The notes under the pieces were generated by a model. The model had not been told where the DNA came from and did not search any database. It saw nothing but the letters and a program-made list of their open reading frames with translations. Both the position numbers and the translations under genes were made by a program. Positions 1-8,969 of a stretch of 36,174 nucleotides of DNA are shown in pieces (positions within the stretch are counted from its first letter, which is position 1; every line of letters begins with the position of its first letter). The stretch comes from an uncultured Pseudomonadota bacterium (GTDB lineage: Bacteria > Pseudomonadota > Gammaproteobacteria > Enterobacterales > Succinivibrionaceae). The DNA lies in NCBI GenBank assembly GCA_900319705.1, contig ONPL01000013.1, positions 1 through 36,174 on the forward strand, written 5' to 3'.

Positions 1-135
1 ATGATTGTTTATCACATATCTGCCCTGATTATACAGATGTCTGGAATAAAGAAACTGCTCTTCAAACCATTCTGTTTTATCTATATAGAAGCATGCGCAT
101 AAAATCATTGTAAAGCTCTTTGTTTGGATATGCAT
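1..135. other. Edge region with competing partial open frames
   Basis: Three readings stay open here and I cannot choose between them. On the plus strand the frame starting at base 3 runs to a TAA at 111-113 and would be a 36-residue C-terminus (ending YLYRSMRIKSL). Plus frame 1 runs to a TAA at 100-102. On the minus strand an ATG at 135 opens a 45-codon frame that leaves the window (begins MHIQTKSFTM). The minus reading is helped by a candidate promoter upstream (TTGATT, 16-nt spacer, TATAAT, around 150-178), but has no Shine-Dalgarno. No family was recognised. Confidence 0.25.
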
Positions 136-460
136 TTAATATATGACTGATTATAACATTATATACACGTAAATCAAATATTATTAATAATATGCATTTA
201 TATTATTCAAATATGTCAATTTTAAAATTCAAACAACAAGTAATATTTTGGAATTTAAAGTCTGTTTGATGATTATTGGTAACAAGGTTATAATCAATAC
301 TAAATTACAACAGAGCCACAGAGATTTATCCGGGTGTCCGGATGGATCTTACGGATTAGTTTTCGAAAGGCCGGTTGAAAGCACCGGACCGGATCAGAAT
401 ATCGGAATTTTTTACAGAAACCTGCCGCAGGACCGCCTGCCCTGATTATGGAGATTGGAT
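136..460. other. Intergenic region upstream of prmB
   Basis: About 325 bases without a supportable gene. The first part (to about 250) is very AT-rich. The rest is GC-richer, with short self-complementary patches such as CCGGGTGTCCGG. A 65-codon frame at 248-445 has no Shine-Dalgarno and no recognisable motif, and I do not call it. The prmB promoter should lie here, but no pair of -35 and -10 boxes stands out. Confidence 0.4.
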
Positions 461-1393
461 ATGTTTTCATTGGAAGAAAGTGAAGTAAGAGAGGAAATTG
501 TCAGTGAAATGCAGACAGTTGGTGATGTGATGAGATATCTAATCACCACATTTGATGCTTCGGATGTTTTTTACGGCCACGGTGCCGACAACGCCTTTGA
601 AGAGGCACAGCTGATGCTGGCTCCAGTTCTCAATCTGGAGTTTTCGGAAATTGAGGAATTTTACGATACCAGACTGACCGTAAGGGAAAGAAAGGAAATC
701 GCCGAATTTGCGGTTAAAAGAATTTTCGAACATATTCCGACTGCATATCTGACCAATATCTCCTGGTTCTGCAATATTCCGTTTTATGTGGATGAGCGTG
801 TTCTGATCCCCAGATCCCCGATTGGAGAACTGATAAAGAACAGGTTTGAAGGATATCTTCCTCAGGATCAGGAAAGTTTCCAGATCCTTGACATGTGTAC
901 CGGTTCCGGCTGTATTGCCATTGCAACCGCAGTTACCATGGACGGGGCGGCGCTGGTTGATGCGGTGGATGTTTCCGAGGATGCCATTGATGTATGCTAT
1001 ACCAATATTGAGAATATCGGAGTTGAAGAGCTGGTTACCCCGATTATGTCAGATCTGTTCGAGAAACTTGAGGGCATGAGTTACGATCTGATTATAGCCA
1101 ATCCTCCGTATGTGGATGAGGTTGATTTGAACAACATGCCGGAGGAATATCTGCATGAACCGCGTCTTGCCCTGGAATCAGGGGAGGACGGCCTGGATCT
1201 TACCATCAGAATTCTCAGGGAGGCTCCGAAATACATGAAAGAGGGAGCCTGGCTGATCTGCGAGGTCGGCAACAGCATGGTGAACCTTACAGCCCGTTAT
1301 CCGGACTACAGTTTCAGATTCATCGAGTTTAAAAACGGCGGCAACGGCGTGTTTGCTGCAACCAGGGAAGAACTTCTCAGTTATCAGTTTTAA
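461..1393 (+). CDS. prmB: PrmB, N5-glutamine methyltransferase for ribosomal protein L3
   Basis: SAM-dependent methyltransferase that modifies a glutamine of 50S ribosomal protein L3, in the cytoplasm during ribosome assembly. The sequence shows the SAM-binding motif DMCTGSGCIA (about residues 144-153) and the NPPY glutamine-methyltransferase signature (about 214-217), preceded by the family stretch RVLIPRSPIGELI. The frame opens with a TTG at 455, but the ATG at 461 is preferred: it has GGAG at 450-453 with 7-nt spacing, and gives 310 residues, the same length as E. coli PrmB. aroC follows after 13 nt, so the two are probably cotranscribed, an arrangement also common in enterobacteria. PrmC is the near paralog, but the aroC neighbour and N-terminal extension favour PrmB. 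Confidence 0.93.
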   Translation: MFSLEESEVREEIVSEMQTVGDVMRYLITTFDASDVFYGHGADNAFEEAQLMLAPVLNLEFSEIEEFYDTRLTVRERKEIAEFAVKRIFEHIPTAYLTNISWFCNIPFYVDERVLIPRSPIGELIKNRFEGYLPQDQESFQILDMCTGSGCIAIATAVTMDGAALVDAVDVSEDAIDVCYTNIENIGVEELVTPIMSDLFEKLEGMSYDLIIANPPYVDEVDLNNMPEEYLHEPRLALESGEDGLDLTIRILREAPKYMKEGAWLICEVGNSMVNLTARYPDYSFRFIEFKNGGNGVFAATREELLSYQF

Positions 1394-1406
1394 GGATTAT
1401 ATTTAA

Positions 1407-2495
1407 ATGTCAGGAAATACAATAGGATCTGTTTTCAGAGTAACTACCTGCGGCGAGAGTCACGGGATCGGTCTGATGGCGATAGTGGACGGCGTACCGC
1501 CGGGAATGGAACTGTCAGAGGCGGATCTGCAGCCGGATCTGGATCGTCGCAAACCGGGCCGCAACCAGTTTACCACCCCCCGCAAGGAGGATGATCTGGT
1601 AAAGATTATATCCGGTGTCTTTGAAGGCAGAACCACCGGAACCTCCATCGGTCTTATGATCGAAAACACCCAGCAGCGTTCCCAGGATTATTCCGAGATC
1701 ATGAATAAATTCAGACCGGGTCATGCTGACTACACCTATTTTGAAAAATACGGGATCAGAGACTACCGCGGCGGCGGAAGATCTTCTGCCCGTGAAACTG
1801 CGGTAAGAGTAGCCGCCGGAGCCATAGCCAAAAAATATCTGCGCGAAAGATACAATATTTCGATCCGCGGTTATCTGTCCCAGATCGGCGGGGTTAAGGC
1901 AGAAAAGATCGAACTGTCCCAGGTTGAGAACAATCCGTTCTTCTTTGCAGATCCGGATAAACTGGCCGAGGTTGAGGAACTGATGAGAAATCTTAAAAAA
2001 GAGGGTGATTCCATCGGTGCCAGGGTTGAGGTGGTCGCCTCCGGAGTTCCTGCAGGTCTCGGAGAGCCGGTTTTTGACCGTCTTGACGCAGATCTGGCGT
2101 ATGCCATGATGGGCATCAATGCCGTAAAGGGGGTTGAAATCGGAGCCGGTTTTGATGTGGTTGAGCAGAAAGGCTCTGAACACCGGGATCTTATTTCTGC
2201 AACTGGATTCAGCAGCAACCGTGCCGGAGGTATTCTCGGCGGGATCAGTACCGGTCAGAATATCGTGATCGCAATGGCTCTCAAGCCTACTTCAAGTATT
2301 CTGATCCCCGGCCGGACTATCGACAGGGATGGCAATGAAACCGAAATTGTTACCAGAGGCAGACACGATCCGTGTGTGGGGATCCGTGCAGTTCCGATTG
2401 CCGAGGCAATGTGTGCCATTGTACTGATGGATCATGTCCTGAGAGATCGTGCACAGAACGCTGATGTTCATCGCAGAAGTCTTTTTAACATATAA
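1407..2495 (+). CDS. aroC: Chorismate synthase
   Basis: Last step of the shikimate pathway: converts 5-enolpyruvylshikimate-3-phosphate to chorismate using reduced FMN, feeding aromatic amino acids, folate and quinones. The 362-residue protein has the usual bacterial length. It carries the family signatures GESHG near residues 17-21, RPGHADYTY near 103-111, and the arginine/serine-rich [11 protein letters not shown] loop near 121-131. The start ATG is preceded by AAGGA. It sits 13 nt after prmB and ends just before a hairpin terminator. No unusual residue or truncation is seen. Confidence 0.97.
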   Translation: MSGNTIGSVFRVTTCGESHGIGLMAIVDGVPPGMELSEADLQPDLDRRKPGRNQFTTPRKEDDLVKIISGVFEGRTTGTSIGLMIENTQQRSQDYSEIMNKFRPGHADYTYFEKYGIRDYRGGGRSSARETAVRVAAGAIAKKYLRERYNISIRGYLSQIGGVKAEKIELSQVENNPFFFADPDKLAEVEELMRNLKKEGDSIGARVEVVASGVPAGLGEPVFDRLDADLAYAMMGINAVKGVEIGAGFDVVEQKGSEHRDLISATGFSSNRAGGILGGISTGQNIVIAMALKPTSSILIPGRTIDRDGNETEIVTRGRHDPCVGIRAVPIAEAMCAIVLMDHVLRDRAQNADVHRRSLFNI

Positions 2496-2521
2496 CCGGA
2501 TCCGCTGAAAACGGTTATACG

Positions 2522-2552
2522 GCCGCGGTTGTTAGTACAGCTGCGGCTTTTT
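2522..2552 (+). terminator. Intrinsic terminator after aroC
   Basis: Stem GCCGCGG (2522-2528) pairs with CTGCGGC (2541-2547) with one G-T pair and a 12-nt loop, followed by TTTTT. It lies 27 nt past the aroC stop and fits termination of the prmB-aroC transcript. Confidence 0.75.
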
Positions 2553-2797
2553 ATTTCAAGTTATGAGCCGATTTTTTCTCAGTATTCCGTGCTGCTCAAA
2601 TTTTTTAATCAGTCAATGATGTTTATGTCCACCGGATGCTGCGGCTACCTGTTCAATTCCTGGTCTGCTCCAAATATGTGAACGTGCTCTAAATTCCGTA
2701 TAATTTTGTAGCAGAAACGATATCTATACACATTGTATGCGGTTGAATCTGTTGCTACTATACTGTTAAGTTTTCAATAAAAAATGGAGTTTAGGAT
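2553..2797 (+). promoter_or_regulatory. Upstream region and candidate promoter of ahpC
   Basis: This gap holds a perfect TATAAT at 2699-2704. The best -35 at the right distance (around 2676-2682, TGTGAA) is poor, as often happens at activator-dependent promoters. A second -10-like TATACT is at 2759-2764. A GGAG and an AGGA lie within the last 15 bases before the ahpC start. OxyR control of ahpC is well known in relatives, but I do not see a convincing OxyR site. Confidence 0.4.
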
Positions 2798-3361
2798 ATG
2801 TCTCTGATCAATAAAGAAGTGGAAGATTTTGCAGTTCAGGCCTTTGTTAACGGTGAATTCAAAAAAATAACCAAAGCCGATATTATGGGCAAATGGACGG
2901 TATTTTTCTTCTATCCTGCCGATTTTACTTTCGTTTGTCCTACCGAACTGGAAGATCTGCAGAACAAGATGGAGGATTTCAACCGGATCGGCTGTCAGAT
3001 TTTCAGTGTTTCAACCGATTCACACTTTGTTCACAAGGCATGGCATGATCATTCCGACCGTATTAAAAAGATTACCTATCCGATGCTGGCTGATCCGACC
3101 GGTAAACTCAGCCGTGCCTTCGACGTTATGATTGAGGACGACGGAATGGCTGAAAGAGGAACCTTTGTGGTTAATCCGGACGGAAAGATTGTGGCTTATG
3201 AGGTTAACAGCGGCAATGTAGGCAGAAACGCAGATGAACTTTTCAGAAAAATCCAGGCGCTGCAGTTTGTAAGAGAGCACGGAGATGAAGTATGTCCTGC
3301 AAAATGGCAGCCGGGCGCTGAAACTCTCAAGCCTAGTCTCGATCTGGTAGGTCTGCTGTAG
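2798..3361 (+). CDS. ahpC: Alkyl hydroperoxide reductase subunit C (2-Cys peroxiredoxin)
   Basis: Typical 2-Cys peroxiredoxin reducing H2O2, organic peroxides and peroxynitrite in the cytoplasm. The 187-residue length equals that of enterobacterial AhpC. The peroxidatic cysteine is C47 in FYPADFTFVCPTE, and the resolving cysteine is C166 in DEVCPAKW. The GTFVVNPDG stretch near 121-129 is also typical. Its electron donor is almost certainly the reductase encoded 92 nt downstream, which carries an AhpF-type redox domain. A hairpin between the two genes may lower expression of the reductase relative to this abundant peroxidase. No catalase gene is in the window, so AhpC is the peroxide-removing enzyme visible here. 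Confidence 0.96.
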   Translation: MSLINKEVEDFAVQAFVNGEFKKITKADIMGKWTVFFFYPADFTFVCPTELEDLQNKMEDFNRIGCQIFSVSTDSHFVHKAWHDHSDRIKKITYPMLADPTGKLSRAFDVMIEDDGMAERGTFVVNPDGKIVAYEVNSGNVGRNADELFRKIQALQFVREHGDEVCPAKWQPGAETLKPSLDLVGLL

Positions 3362-3391
3362 CAGCCGGCTTTCTTTTCCTTCACATTGCAC

Positions 3392-3412
3392 TGCGGCTGC
3401 GAAGCGGCCGCA
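3392..3412 (+). promoter_or_regulatory. Hairpin between ahpC and the ahpF-like gene
   Basis: TGCGGCTGC (3392-3400) and GCGGCCGCA (3404-3412) form a 9-bp stem with one wobble and a GAA loop. Only three T follow, so it is weak as a terminator. It could act as a partial terminator or as an mRNA stabiliser giving more ahpC than reductase message. Confidence 0.5.
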
Positions 3413-3453
3413 TTTCCCGCATTCAGAGATCATTTATTTAAGGTTTAAAGAAG

Positions 3454-5106
3454 ATGTATGATTTAGTGATAATCGGCTCCGGTCCCGCCGGTCTGACTGC
3501 CGCGATCTATATGGCCAGAGCACGTTACAGAGTTCTGGTGGTTGAAAAGGAGAATACCGGAGGTCAGATTACCATTACCTCCGAAGTGGTGAACTATCCA
3601 GGCATTCTGAGCGTTTCCGGAAAGGAGCTTACCGCCACCATGAAAATCCAGGCCGACAGTTTCGGTGCCGAATTTGCCAAAGATCAGATTACCGGCATTC
3701 AGAAGCAGGAGGACGGAACTTTTATTGTAAAGGGAACCAGACAGGAATACCGTACGCTTGCCGTGGTGATTGCCACCGGTGCCCACCCGCGCAGGATCGG
3801 ATTTACCGGAGAGGATGAGTTCCGCGGCCGCGGGGTTGCGTACTGTGCGACCTGTGACGGTGAGTTTTTTACCGGTAAAGATGTATTTGTGATCGGCGGA
3901 GGATTCGCCGCGGTGGAGGAGTCCATCTTCCTTACCAGATATGCAAAATCGGTGACCATCAATGTCAGAAAGGCCAGATTCTCCTGTGCCCAGTCGGTGG
4001 TGGATGAACTGAAAAAACACGATAAAATAAAGGTTAATTTCAATACCGAGGTGGTTGAGGTATCAGGCAGCGGGGTGCTGCAGAAGTTGGTGCTTAAAAA
4101 CAACCAGACCGGTGATGTGACAGAGCATACCGCACCGCAGGGCGAAATGCTCGGCGTCTTTGTTTTTGCCGGCTATGAACCTGAAACCGGATGGATCAGA
4201 GATTCCGCCTGCGGCGTGGAACTTGATGAATCAGGATATATTGTAACCGACGCAAACAGAAAGACCACGGTGGACGGAATCTATGCTGCCGGTGATGTGT
4301 GCATCAAGAATCTGCGTCAGGTGGTGACAGCAGTCTCCGACGGTGCGGTTGCCGCAACCGAGGCGGAGAAACACGCGGCGGCCATGCATGAGAAACTGGG
4401 GCTTCCTCAGTTTGAGGTAAGGGCGGTGAACCGGCCGGCTGCAGCGCCGGTGGAGGCTCCGAAGGAGGAGAAAGCCTCCACTGAGCAGGGCGGATCCTTT
4501 ATAACCGATCAGATCAGATCCCAGCTGGTACCGCTGTTTGACAAGTTTTCATCGACTGTTACCATCAAGGGTGAAATCAACCGTACCTCTTTCGGCAGGG
4601 AAATCGCATCCTTCATCGGTGAATTCAAGGGAATGTCGCCGAATGTTCTGACCAGAATCGAGGAGATAGCCACGGATTCCGACAGTCAGAATGTACCGGT
4701 GATTAAAATCCTGAACAGTGCCGGGGAGGAGACCGGCCTGGAGTTTCATGCGGTTCCTGGAGGTCATGAATTCAACTCCTTCATTATCGGTCTGTACAAT
4801 GTGGCCGGTCCGGGACAGAAAATTGATGATGAGGATCTTGCCGGGATCTCAAAAATTATTTCGGAGAAAAACGTCAGGATCTTTGTTTCACTGTCGTGCA
4901 CCATGTGTCCGGAAACTGTTATGTCGGCTCAGAAAATTGCCACCATGTCCAACCGGGTTTCTGTAAAGGTATATGATCTGCAGCATTTTCCTGATCTTAA
5001 AGAGAAATATCAGATTATGAGTGTTCCATGCATTGTGATAAATGATGAATCTCCGCAGTTCGGCAAGAAGAATATCAGCCAGTTCCTGGATCTGCTGACC
5101 AAGTAG
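3454..5106 (+). CDS. AhpF-like NAD(P)H:peroxiredoxin reductase with domains in swapped order
   Basis: Flavoprotein expected to pass electrons from NAD(P)H to AhpC. Residues 1-310 are a thioredoxin-reductase-like module: FAD motif GSGPAGLTAA near 8-17, redox pair CATC at 131-134, pyridine-nucleotide motif GGGFAAVE near 148-155, and the GIYAAGD FAD motif near 275-281. A proline/glutamate-rich linker follows (about 325-347). Residues about 348-550 match the double thioredoxin-fold region found at the N-terminus of classical AhpF, including GGHEF near 436-440 and the CTMC pair at 482-485 in SLSCTMCPE. In E. coli AhpF (521 aa) this region comes first; here it comes last. I recall an NCBI family, TIGR03143 (AhpF homolog beside ahpC in genomes lacking standard AhpF), that fits the length and context. 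The gene is terminated by a strong hairpin. Confidence 0.88.
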   Translation: MYDLVIIGSGPAGLTAAIYMARARYRVLVVEKENTGGQITITSEVVNYPGILSVSGKELTATMKIQADSFGAEFAKDQITGIQKQEDGTFIVKGTRQEYRTLAVVIATGAHPRRIGFTGEDEFRGRGVAYCATCDGEFFTGKDVFVIGGGFAAVEESIFLTRYAKSVTINVRKARFSCAQSVVDELKKHDKIKVNFNTEVVEVSGSGVLQKLVLKNNQTGDVTEHTAPQGEMLGVFVFAGYEPETGWIRDSACGVELDESGYIVTDANRKTTVDGIYAAGDVCIKNLRQVVTAVSDGAVAATEAEKHAAAMHEKLGLPQFEVRAVNRPAAAPVEAPKEEKASTEQGGSFITDQIRSQLVPLFDKFSSTVTIKGEINRTSFGREIASFIGEFKGMSPNVLTRIEEIATDSDSQNVPVIKILNSAGEETGLEFHAVPGGHEFNSFIIGLYNVAGPGQKIDDEDLAGISKIISEKNVRIFVSLSCTMCPETVMSAQKIATMSNRVSVKVYDLQHFPDLKEKYQIMSVPCIVINDESPQFGKKNISQFLDLLTK

Positions 5107-5131
5107 AGGCTGAATTATTTCCTTCCATATC

Positions 5132-5162
5132 AGGGAGACTGAATGGTTCAGTCTCCCTTTTT
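5132..5162 (+). terminator. Intrinsic terminator after ahpC and the AhpF-like gene
   Basis: Perfect 12-bp stem AGGGAGACTGAA (5132-5143) / TTCAGTCTCCCT (5147-5158) with a TGG loop, running into TTTTTC. Confidence 0.93.
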
Positions 5163-5278
5163 CTTGTTTTTATGATCTTGATCAATCAGTAAATTCAATA
5201 ATTGATAACACAGTAAAAATAATAGTATTTCCATAACTATATGATCTAGCTTGGAAAGTTTTCTGTCTGGTAAATAAA

Positions 5279-6682
5279 ATGGAAAAAATACTTATTGCTG
5301 ATCAGGATGAGATCAACCTGATGGTTACGGAAATGGTTTTGCGGGAAGTTGGTTATGATGTTTCTGCAGTTTCTGATTATGACGACTGTGTCAGAATGCT
5401 GAAAGAGTGCCAGTTTGATCTGCTGCTGCTGGGGTTTGAATCATCCCAGAGCACGGTTTTCCGGCTGCTTGAGGAGATCCGTGCCAATCCGGCTATATCC
5501 TGGATCAAGGTGACCATGATGGTGTCATCCTCTGTCAGAACCGATATTTCAAATGCGTACCGGCTGGGGGTAATCAACTTCATCAAAAAGCCGTCCCTGC
5601 CGGAGAAACTGATTCAGAAAGTGAGGGATGCCCTGAGGATCAGAAAGAAAAGCACCATTCTTATTGTTGATGACGATCCTGTGAATCTTATGTCTGCATC
5701 AGCTCTTTTCAATATCCGCTACAACGTGATAACAGCAGAAACAGGTTCGGCGGCACTGGAAATAATCAAATCAGAGAAGCCGGATTTACTGCTGATGGAT
5801 CTGCACATGCCGGATGTGGACGGTTTTGATGTGATGAACCATCTGGCTGAACAGGAGGGCGGATCAAGAATTCCGGTGATTGTTATGACCGGCGACGAGG
5901 ATCTGGATACCGGGGCCGAGATCTTCCAGGCCGGAGCGATGGATTACATTTCCAAGCCCCTGGTGATGCAGATTGCCATCCACCGCGTACGCAGAGTGAT
6001 AGAACTCAGTCATCTGCAGAATGATCTCAAGGAGGAGGTAAGGAAGAAGACCAAGGAGCTGATGATTACCAACAACCGGCTGCAGTCACTGTCGGATCAG
6101 ACAATTTTCGCTCTTGCAGGGGCAATAGATGCCAAACACTCCTATACCAACGGTCATTCCCGCAGGGTTGCCAGGTATGCCAGGGAGATTGCCAGACGTA
6201 TGGGCAAGACCCAGACCGAGCAGAAGGAAATCTACAGTGTTGCGCTGCTGCATGATGTGGGGAAAATCGCCATTCCGGACGGGATAATCGACAAGCCTGC
6301 CAAGCTGACGGATGAGGAATATGAAATTATCAAGTCCCATACCACCAAGGGGTATGAAATTCTCAAGACCATCTCCGTGATGCCGATCCTGTATTACGGT
6401 GCGCGATGGCACCATGAAAGATATGACGGGACGGGGTACCCTGATGGCAAGAAAGGCGGGGAGATCCCGGAAATAGCAAGAATAATCTGTGTTGCCGACT
6501 GCTACGACGCCATGAGTTCTGACCGAAGCTACCGCAAGGCTCTGCCGCAGAATTTTGTCCGCGAGGAAATCGAGAACGGACTCGGAACGCAGTTTGATCC
6601 TGAAATCGGCAGAATTATGCTGGAAATGATCGATGAGGATCCTGATTACACGATGTGCGGAAGGGAGAAGCCGGAACAGTAG
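5279..6682 (+). CDS. Two-receiver HD-GYP response regulator (probable c-di-GMP phosphodiesterase)
   Basis: Cytoplasmic response regulator predicted to hydrolyse cyclic di-GMP. Residues 1-120 form a receiver domain in which the phosphorylatable aspartate is replaced by glycine (LLLLG52F), although the acidic DQD and K103 are kept, so it is probably not phosphorylated. Residues 124-240 are a normal receiver (DDD 131-133, D174 in LLMDLHMPDVDG, T204, K226). A coiled-coil linker (about 245-275) leads to an HD-GYP domain at 276-452 with HD at 325-326 (LLHDVGK), HHE at 378-380 and GYP at 386-388. All diagnostic catalytic motifs are present. The hybrid kinase gene begins 40 nt downstream and is the obvious partner. 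The Shine-Dalgarno is weak (GGTAAAT). Confidence 0.9.
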   Translation: MEKILIADQDEINLMVTEMVLREVGYDVSAVSDYDDCVRMLKECQFDLLLLGFESSQSTVFRLLEEIRANPAISWIKVTMMVSSSVRTDISNAYRLGVINFIKKPSLPEKLIQKVRDALRIRKKSTILIVDDDPVNLMSASALFNIRYNVITAETGSAALEIIKSEKPDLLLMDLHMPDVDGFDVMNHLAEQEGGSRIPVIVMTGDEDLDTGAEIFQAGAMDYISKPLVMQIAIHRVRRVIELSHLQNDLKEEVRKKTKELMITNNRLQSLSDQTIFALAGAIDAKHSYTNGHSRRVARYAREIARRMGKTQTEQKEIYSVALLHDVGKIAIPDGIIDKPAKLTDEEYEIIKSHTTKGYEILKTISVMPILYYGARWHHERYDGTGYPDGKKGGEIPEIARIICVADCYDAMSSDRSYRKALPQNFVREEIENGLGTQFDPEIGRIMLEMIDEDPDYTMCGREKPEQ

Positions 6683-6722
6683 CACCGCGCAAATTATACA
6701 ATTCTGACGGGAAGAAAAAATT

Positions 6723-8825
6723 ATGCAGACACTGGATGAAAACATATATTCTGAGGAGATGGAAAAACTCCGCAGCGAACTGGAACAGCTCCGCAGGGAA
6801 AATGAAATTCTTAAAACAGCCAATGAGCAGACGGACTGTATCAGAAGAGACAGTCTGAAGCAGAGTTTCTATATCGGCCAGGTGCTCAAAAGCGCCCCGT
6901 ATCTGCTGATCCTGACCGACAGCAGAATGCAGACGGTGATGACCTCCGACGTTTATTTTCAGTACGAAAAATCCTACAGTAACGAGCAGCTGCGCAACGG
7001 GCTGCCGCTCAGTCTTGTAATGAAGAACATCTTTTCACCCGAACAGCTGCACCAGCTTATATCTGAATGTTCCAAAGTGCTGGAGGGGCAGGCTGCGGAG
7101 CCCTATCTAATCCGGGCATGCTGCGGGGAAAGAAAAATTGACTGGCAGATTGTAATCAGTCCGATGGTGCGGAACGGAACTGTTGCCGGACTGCATATAC
7201 TGTTTGTGGAAATGACGGAAATCATTGATGCCCTGGAACAGGCGCGAACCGCCAACAAGGCAAAAAGTAATTTCCTGGCAAACATGTCTCATGAAATAAG
7301 AACCCCGATGAATGCGGTTATGGGAATGTCGGAGTTTATTCTGCGTGACAGCTCCGACCCCAAGGCCAAACGTTATGCCTCGATGATCAGATCCTCCTCC
7401 AAGACACTGCTGTCCATTATCAATGATATTCTTGATTTCTCAAAGATCGAGTCCGGCAAGATGGAGATTGTCAATGCCTACTACAAACTTTCATCGCTGA
7501 TCAATGATGTAGCCACCCTGATCGAGATCAGGATCCATGACAAACCGGTAAAGCTGGTGCTGGATCTTGATCCTGACATTCCGGATGAACAGTACGGTGA
7601 TGAGGTGAGGATCAAGCAGATTTTGGTAAATCTGCTGGGAAACGCGGTTAAATTCACCCGCAACGGATCTATAACCGTATCTCTGCGGATGGAGAAGCAT
7701 GATGAAAAATACAATAAACTGATCTGCCGGGTGACGGATACCGGGATCGGCATGAGAAAGGATGAAATCGAGCATATTTTCGATAATTTCACCCAGATAG
7801 ACACCACCAGGGATCGCTCACTGGAGGGAACCGGTCTCGGTCTGCCGATTACCAAGCTGCTGATCAATATGATGGGAGGGGAGATTTCCATTGAAAGTGT
7901 ATACGGTAAGGGAACCACGGTAAACTGCTACATACTTACCAGTTCCAGAGATCCTACTCCGATCGGCGGCGTGAAGCAGATCCGCGGTAGTACCCTCAGT
8001 TCAGATGTGTACAAGGCCACCTTTACTGCAAAAAAGGCAAAAATTCTGATAGTTGATGACAATGATCTCAACATACAGGTTGCCTGCGGGGCACTGGAAC
8101 CGTACAAAGCTGAGATTGACTGTGTAACCAGCGGTGCAGAGGCCATGCTGCAGTTTTCCAAGGAACGTTATGATCTGATTTTTATGGATCATATGATGCC
8201 GGTCATGGACGGAGTGGAGACCGCCTCCATGATCCGTAAAATGCCGTTCGGGGAAACTGTTCCTATTGTTGCTCTTACCGCCAATGCTCTTAACGGTGCC
8301 GCCCAGGAATATAAAAGACTCGGTTTCCAGGATTTTCTGTCAAAACCGATTGAACCCTATAAACTAGAACAGATCCTGCTGAGGAATCTGCCGCGGGAGC
8401 TGATTGACGGCGATGTTGCGGTAGAGCCGCAGAGATTAACCGAGGAGCAGCAGATGCAGCAGACCGTGGAGGCTGCCTGCACCAGTGATGAGGCTGAGAT
8501 TGATACCAAAATGGGGCTGCGCTACTGCATGGGCAATATCGATTTCTACCGGAAAATGCTCAAGGTGTTCGGTACCGGAAACCTTTTCAGTGAAATTGAC
8601 GAACTGTACAGCAATGGCGACTGGAGCAACTATCAGATCAAGGTCCACGGACTGAAGAGTTCTGCGCTGACCATCGGTGCCTTCTATCTGTCGGAACGGG
8701 CGAGGGAGGTGGAGCAGGCGGCAAAGACCGGCAATATCGGATTTGTAACAATGCACCATGATGACCTGCGACGGATCTATAACGGGGTTATCGGAAAAAT
8801 CTCCAATGGTGATGTTTCGGTGTAG
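6723..8825 (+). CDS. Hybrid sensor histidine kinase with receiver and HPt domains
   Basis: Multistep phosphorelay kinase, apparently soluble since no transmembrane segment is seen. An N-terminal coiled coil (about 10-35) precedes a PAS-like sensing region (about 50-165). The HisKA domain has H190 in FLANMSHEIRTPMN. The HATPase domain has N307 (NLLGNAVKF), DTGIG 339-343 and GTGLGL 369-374. The receiver domain has DDN 445-447, D489 in FMDHMMPVMDG and K541. The HPt domain has H642 in KVHGLKSS. All phosphotransfer residues are present, so the full His-Asp-His relay should work. The output is probably the HD-GYP protein encoded 40 nt upstream. A Shine-Dalgarno-like GGGAAG precedes the ATG. Confidence 0.92.
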   Translation: MQTLDENIYSEEMEKLRSELEQLRRENEILKTANEQTDCIRRDSLKQSFYIGQVLKSAPYLLILTDSRMQTVMTSDVYFQYEKSYSNEQLRNGLPLSLVMKNIFSPEQLHQLISECSKVLEGQAAEPYLIRACCGERKIDWQIVISPMVRNGTVAGLHILFVEMTEIIDALEQARTANKAKSNFLANMSHEIRTPMNAVMGMSEFILRDSSDPKAKRYASMIRSSSKTLLSIINDILDFSKIESGKMEIVNAYYKLSSLINDVATLIEIRIHDKPVKLVLDLDPDIPDEQYGDEVRIKQILVNLLGNAVKFTRNGSITVSLRMEKHDEKYNKLICRVTDTGIGMRKDEIEHIFDNFTQIDTTRDRSLEGTGLGLPITKLLINMMGGEISIESVYGKGTTVNCYILTSSRDPTPIGGVKQIRGSTLSSDVYKATFTAKKAKILIVDDNDLNIQVACGALEPYKAEIDCVTSGAEAMLQFSKERYDLIFMDHMMPVMDGVETASMIRKMPFGETVPIVALTANALNGAAQEYKRLGFQDFLSKPIEPYKLEQILLRNLPRELIDGDVAVEPQRLTEEQQMQQTVEAACTSDEAEIDTKMGLRYCMGNIDFYRKMLKVFGTGNLFSEIDELYSNGDWSNYQIKVHGLKSSALTIGAFYLSERAREVEQAAKTGNIGFVTMHHDDLRRIYNGVIGKISNGDVSV

Positions 8826-8901
8826 GGGATCTTTCAGCTGGTCAAATGTTGTGTCGGCGGATGCTAAAAAGTTGATCCGCTGTAAATATTTAAATGCTGT
8901 C

Positions 8902-8932
8902 TTCACTATAACTCTGTAAATCCTTGTATAAT
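8902..8932 (+). promoter_or_regulatory. Candidate promoter of the PAS-GGDEF gene
   Basis: Perfect TATAAT at 8927-8932, with TTCACT (8902-8907) as a possible -35 at a long 19-nt spacing. The gene's ATG is 37 nt further on with a GGAGAG ribosome site. Confidence 0.4.
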
Positions 8933-8969
8933 CATTTATGAATATATTTTTGCGTGATGGAGAGTAGAA

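Noticed and set aside
1515..2183. Minus-strand open frame of 222 codons inside aroC
   Set aside because: It is antisense to a complete chorismate synthase, shows no family motif, and has the composition expected of a shadow frame.
5179..5207. TTGATCAA and TTGATA near the HD-GYP gene considered as an FNR site
   Set aside because: The spacing does not fit TTGAT-N4-ATCAA, and the possible promoter boxes do not line up well.
6086..6823. Minus-strand open frame of 245 codons across the HD-GYP gene
   Set aside because: Antisense to an intact HD-GYP domain; serine-rich and without a recognisable domain.
8857..8880. GCGGAT/ATCCGC inverted repeat after the hybrid kinase gene considered as a terminator
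   Set aside because: The 12-nt loop and absence of a T-run make termination unlikely.
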